Shown here one piece after another: positions 62,806-64,000 of a stretch of 64,000 bases of DNA. How positions within the stretch are numbered: the first letter of the stretch is position 1; each line of letters opens with the position of its first letter. The notes under the pieces were generated by a model that did not search any database, was not told the origin of the DNA, and worked only from the letters and a program-made list of their open reading frames with translations. The translations under genes and the position numbers were made by a program. This stretch comes from Alphaproteobacteria bacterium (GTDB taxonomy: Bacteria; Pseudomonadota; Alphaproteobacteria; Micropepsales; Micropepsaceae), in assembly GCA_019247845.1 (NCBI GenBank), contig JAFBAL010000005.1, positions 1 through 64,000 of the forward strand, written 5' to 3'.

Positions 62806-63484
62806 GCCCAAGGTCCTTGTCGTCGACGACGAGCCGCAAATCCGGCGGCTGCTACGCACTGGGCTGCCTCCGCATGGCTATGAGGTGGTCGAGGCCGCCA
62901 CCGCCGCCGAGGCCCTGAAGCTCCTGCCACGTGAGAAGCCGGACGTGCTGATCCTCGACCTCGGCCTGCCCGACGAGGACGGCTTCGCCATCATCGGCAA
63001 GGTGCGCGCTGCTGCCCTGACGCCGATCCTGGTGCTCTCCGCCCGCAGCGACGTCGAGGGCAAGGTGCGCGCCCTGGAGCTCGGCGCCGACGATTATGTG
63101 ACCAAGCCCTTCGACATGGCCGAGCTTCTAGCGCGGCTGAAGGCGGCTCTGCGGCACGGGCTTCAGAGCGCCGGCGAGCAGCCCGTGTTCCGCACGGGCC
63201 CGCTCTCGGTCGATCTCGTGCATCGCCGGGTGCGCGTCGGCGAGACCGAGGTCCACCTGTCGCCGAAGGAATACGATCTGCTGCGATTCCTGGTCATGCA
63301 CGCCGGCAAGGTCGTGACCCACCAGCAACTGCTTCAAGAGGTCTGGGGACCGGCGCATGTCGAGGACGTCCAATATCTGCGCGTCCTGATGCGCCAATTG
63401 CGTCAGAAGCTGGAGCCGAGCGCATCGCACGGAATGCTCGCCACCGAGCCCGGCGTGGGCTATCGGCTGCTGGTCCTGCCTTAG
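62795..63484 (+). CDS. kdpE: KdpE, response regulator of the kdp operon
   Basis: A 229-residue OmpR/PhoB-family regulator. Receiver with D11-D12, phosphoacceptor D55 in LILDLGLPDEDG and Lys in DYVTKPFDMAEL; winged-helix output with VHLSPKEYDLLRFLVMHAGKVVTHQQLLQEVWG and YLRVLMRQLRQKLEP. Last gene of the operon; autoregulates kdp with KdpD. ATG overlaps kdpD. Confidence 0.96.
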   Translation: MASKPKVLVVDDEPQIRRLLRTGLPPHGYEVVEAATAAEALKLLPREKPDVLILDLGLPDEDGFAIIGKVRAAALTPILVLSARSDVEGKVRALELGADDYVTKPFDMAELLARLKAALRHGLQSAGEQPVFRTGPLSVDLVHRRVRVGETEVHLSPKEYDLLRFLVMHAGKVVTHQQLLQEVWGPAHVEDVQYLRVLMRQLRQKLEPSASHGMLATEPGVGYRLLVLP

Positions 63485-63504
63485 CCGTGCTTCCGAGGGC
63501 GGGC

Positions 63505-64000
63505 CTAATCTCGAAAGTTAGGATTTCGACATTTGCCGAGAGCATACACAAGTTGGCTCTCTATGGCCCTCGACACCGTGAGGAGCGCGTCGCCGTAGTC
63601 GTCTCCCAGGCTCGCGAGTCCGAGGCTCATGAGTTCGACGGCGCGATTTACCAGATTGGGCTCCGGCGCTTCCCTGCGCGCGGGAGCCTGCTGCGGGCCG
63701 GGGAACGCGATGACATCGCCGTCCTTCAATTCGCCGCGCAGGGCCGCTGCCATGCGCTCTGAGAGGCGATCTGCAGCCGCTATGAGAACCTCGTCGGGGA
63801 CGCAGACATAGTGCCGGCGGTCACGCCGCCTCGCGCGTTACCGACCATGTCGTCGATGGTGGCCTCGCTGTAGCCGAGGATCGCGGCGGAGGTGGCAAAA
63901 GTGCGCCTCAGAGTTTGTGCGGGGGCATCATGCAGCCCCGCCGCGTTGAACAGCGCCGCGATGCGCTTCTTGAGGTCGGCGGGTCCATTGGCCTTCCGAT
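63505..64000 (-). pseudogene. Tyrosine recombinase/integrase remnant (frameshifted, continues outside window)
   Basis: The minus strand reads, from the right edge, DLKKRIAALFNAAGLHDAPA then QTLRRTFATSAAILGY, EATIDDMVGNARGGVT, the catalytic-domain end of a phage-type integrase. A frameshift near 63818-63822 moves it to RRHYVCVPDEVLIAAADRL and on to SERMAAALRGEL, ending at a TAG at 63505. The nucleophile Tyr is in RRHY, just after the shift; restoring one base rejoins the frames. The usual His of HxxR is Gln here (AQTLRR), so the enzyme is probably dead. The 5' end is outside the window. The downstream 82-residue part alone would be read as a hypothetical protein. Confidence 0.75.

Noticed and set aside
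60034..62859. 941-codon minus-strand frame opposite kdpD
   Set aside because: Shadow of kdpD with no signal or fold features.

Overview
The window comes from a high-GC alphaproteobacterium. A CpdR-type response regulator, a CtrA-like box in front of it, an ExbB-ExbD-ExbD TonB system, a large TonB-dependent receptor and many ATGA/GTGA start-stop overlaps all fit this. The style (oligotrophic, many secreted repeat proteins) resembles Caulobacterales or Micropepsales relatives, but the sequence does not fix the genus.

Layout. 1-9.7 kb: the end of a rhomboid protease gene, a DUF4389 membrane protein, a TonB-dependent receptor with a clear terminator, an aldo/keto reductase, and a minus-strand RND efflux pair. 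10-15 kb: typA, a small protein, a brnT/brnA toxin-antitoxin pair with palindromic operators, an SDR divergent from a HisN-type phosphatase, and two small genes. 15-18.5 kb (minus): two tandem HAF-repeat secreted proteins (one frameshifted), an alpha/beta hydrolase and an SCP2 protein. 18.6-25.2 kb: a membrane protein plus TraB/GumN protein, a palindromic mobile-type repeat, an HTH regulator divergent from three tandem secreted seven-repeat GloVer proteins, then a strong terminator. 25.3-36.2 kb: an Hsp20 gene with a possible RNA thermometer, an Xre/RES toxin-antitoxin pair, a hydrolase-methyltransferase pair, two related small secreted proteins, a pentapeptide-repeat protein, an autotransporter, threonine aldolase and a glyoxalase.

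36.8-40.5 kb: tonB-exbB-exbD-exbD-TPR energy transduction operon, which could power receptors such as the one at 1.3-4.3 kb. A second copy of the palindromic repeat follows. 40.7-50.4 kb: a secreted putative cysteine hydrolase, modBC without modA, two small genes, a three-gene Gtr-type glycosyl transfer operon, and a glycosyltransferase with an LpxH-like phosphoesterase. 50.4-52.7 kb: a probable small RNA, then a low-GC toxin-antitoxin cassette between two identical 41-bp repeats, one of which is the 3' end of an N-formylglutamate amidohydrolase gene. 52.8-54.1 kb: cpdR, a second TonB and tRNA-Val(GAC). 54.4-63.5 kb: a complete kdp potassium-uptake operon that begins with an outer-membrane beta-barrel gene and two tiny membrane-protein genes. 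The window ends in a frameshifted tyrosine recombinase.

No CRISPR array, rRNA or complete insertion sequence was seen. The best leads for something new are the 41-bp-repeat cassette, the candidate small RNA, the Cys-paired GloVer trio with its operator cluster, the paired palindromic elements, and the outer-membrane barrel built into the kdp operon.
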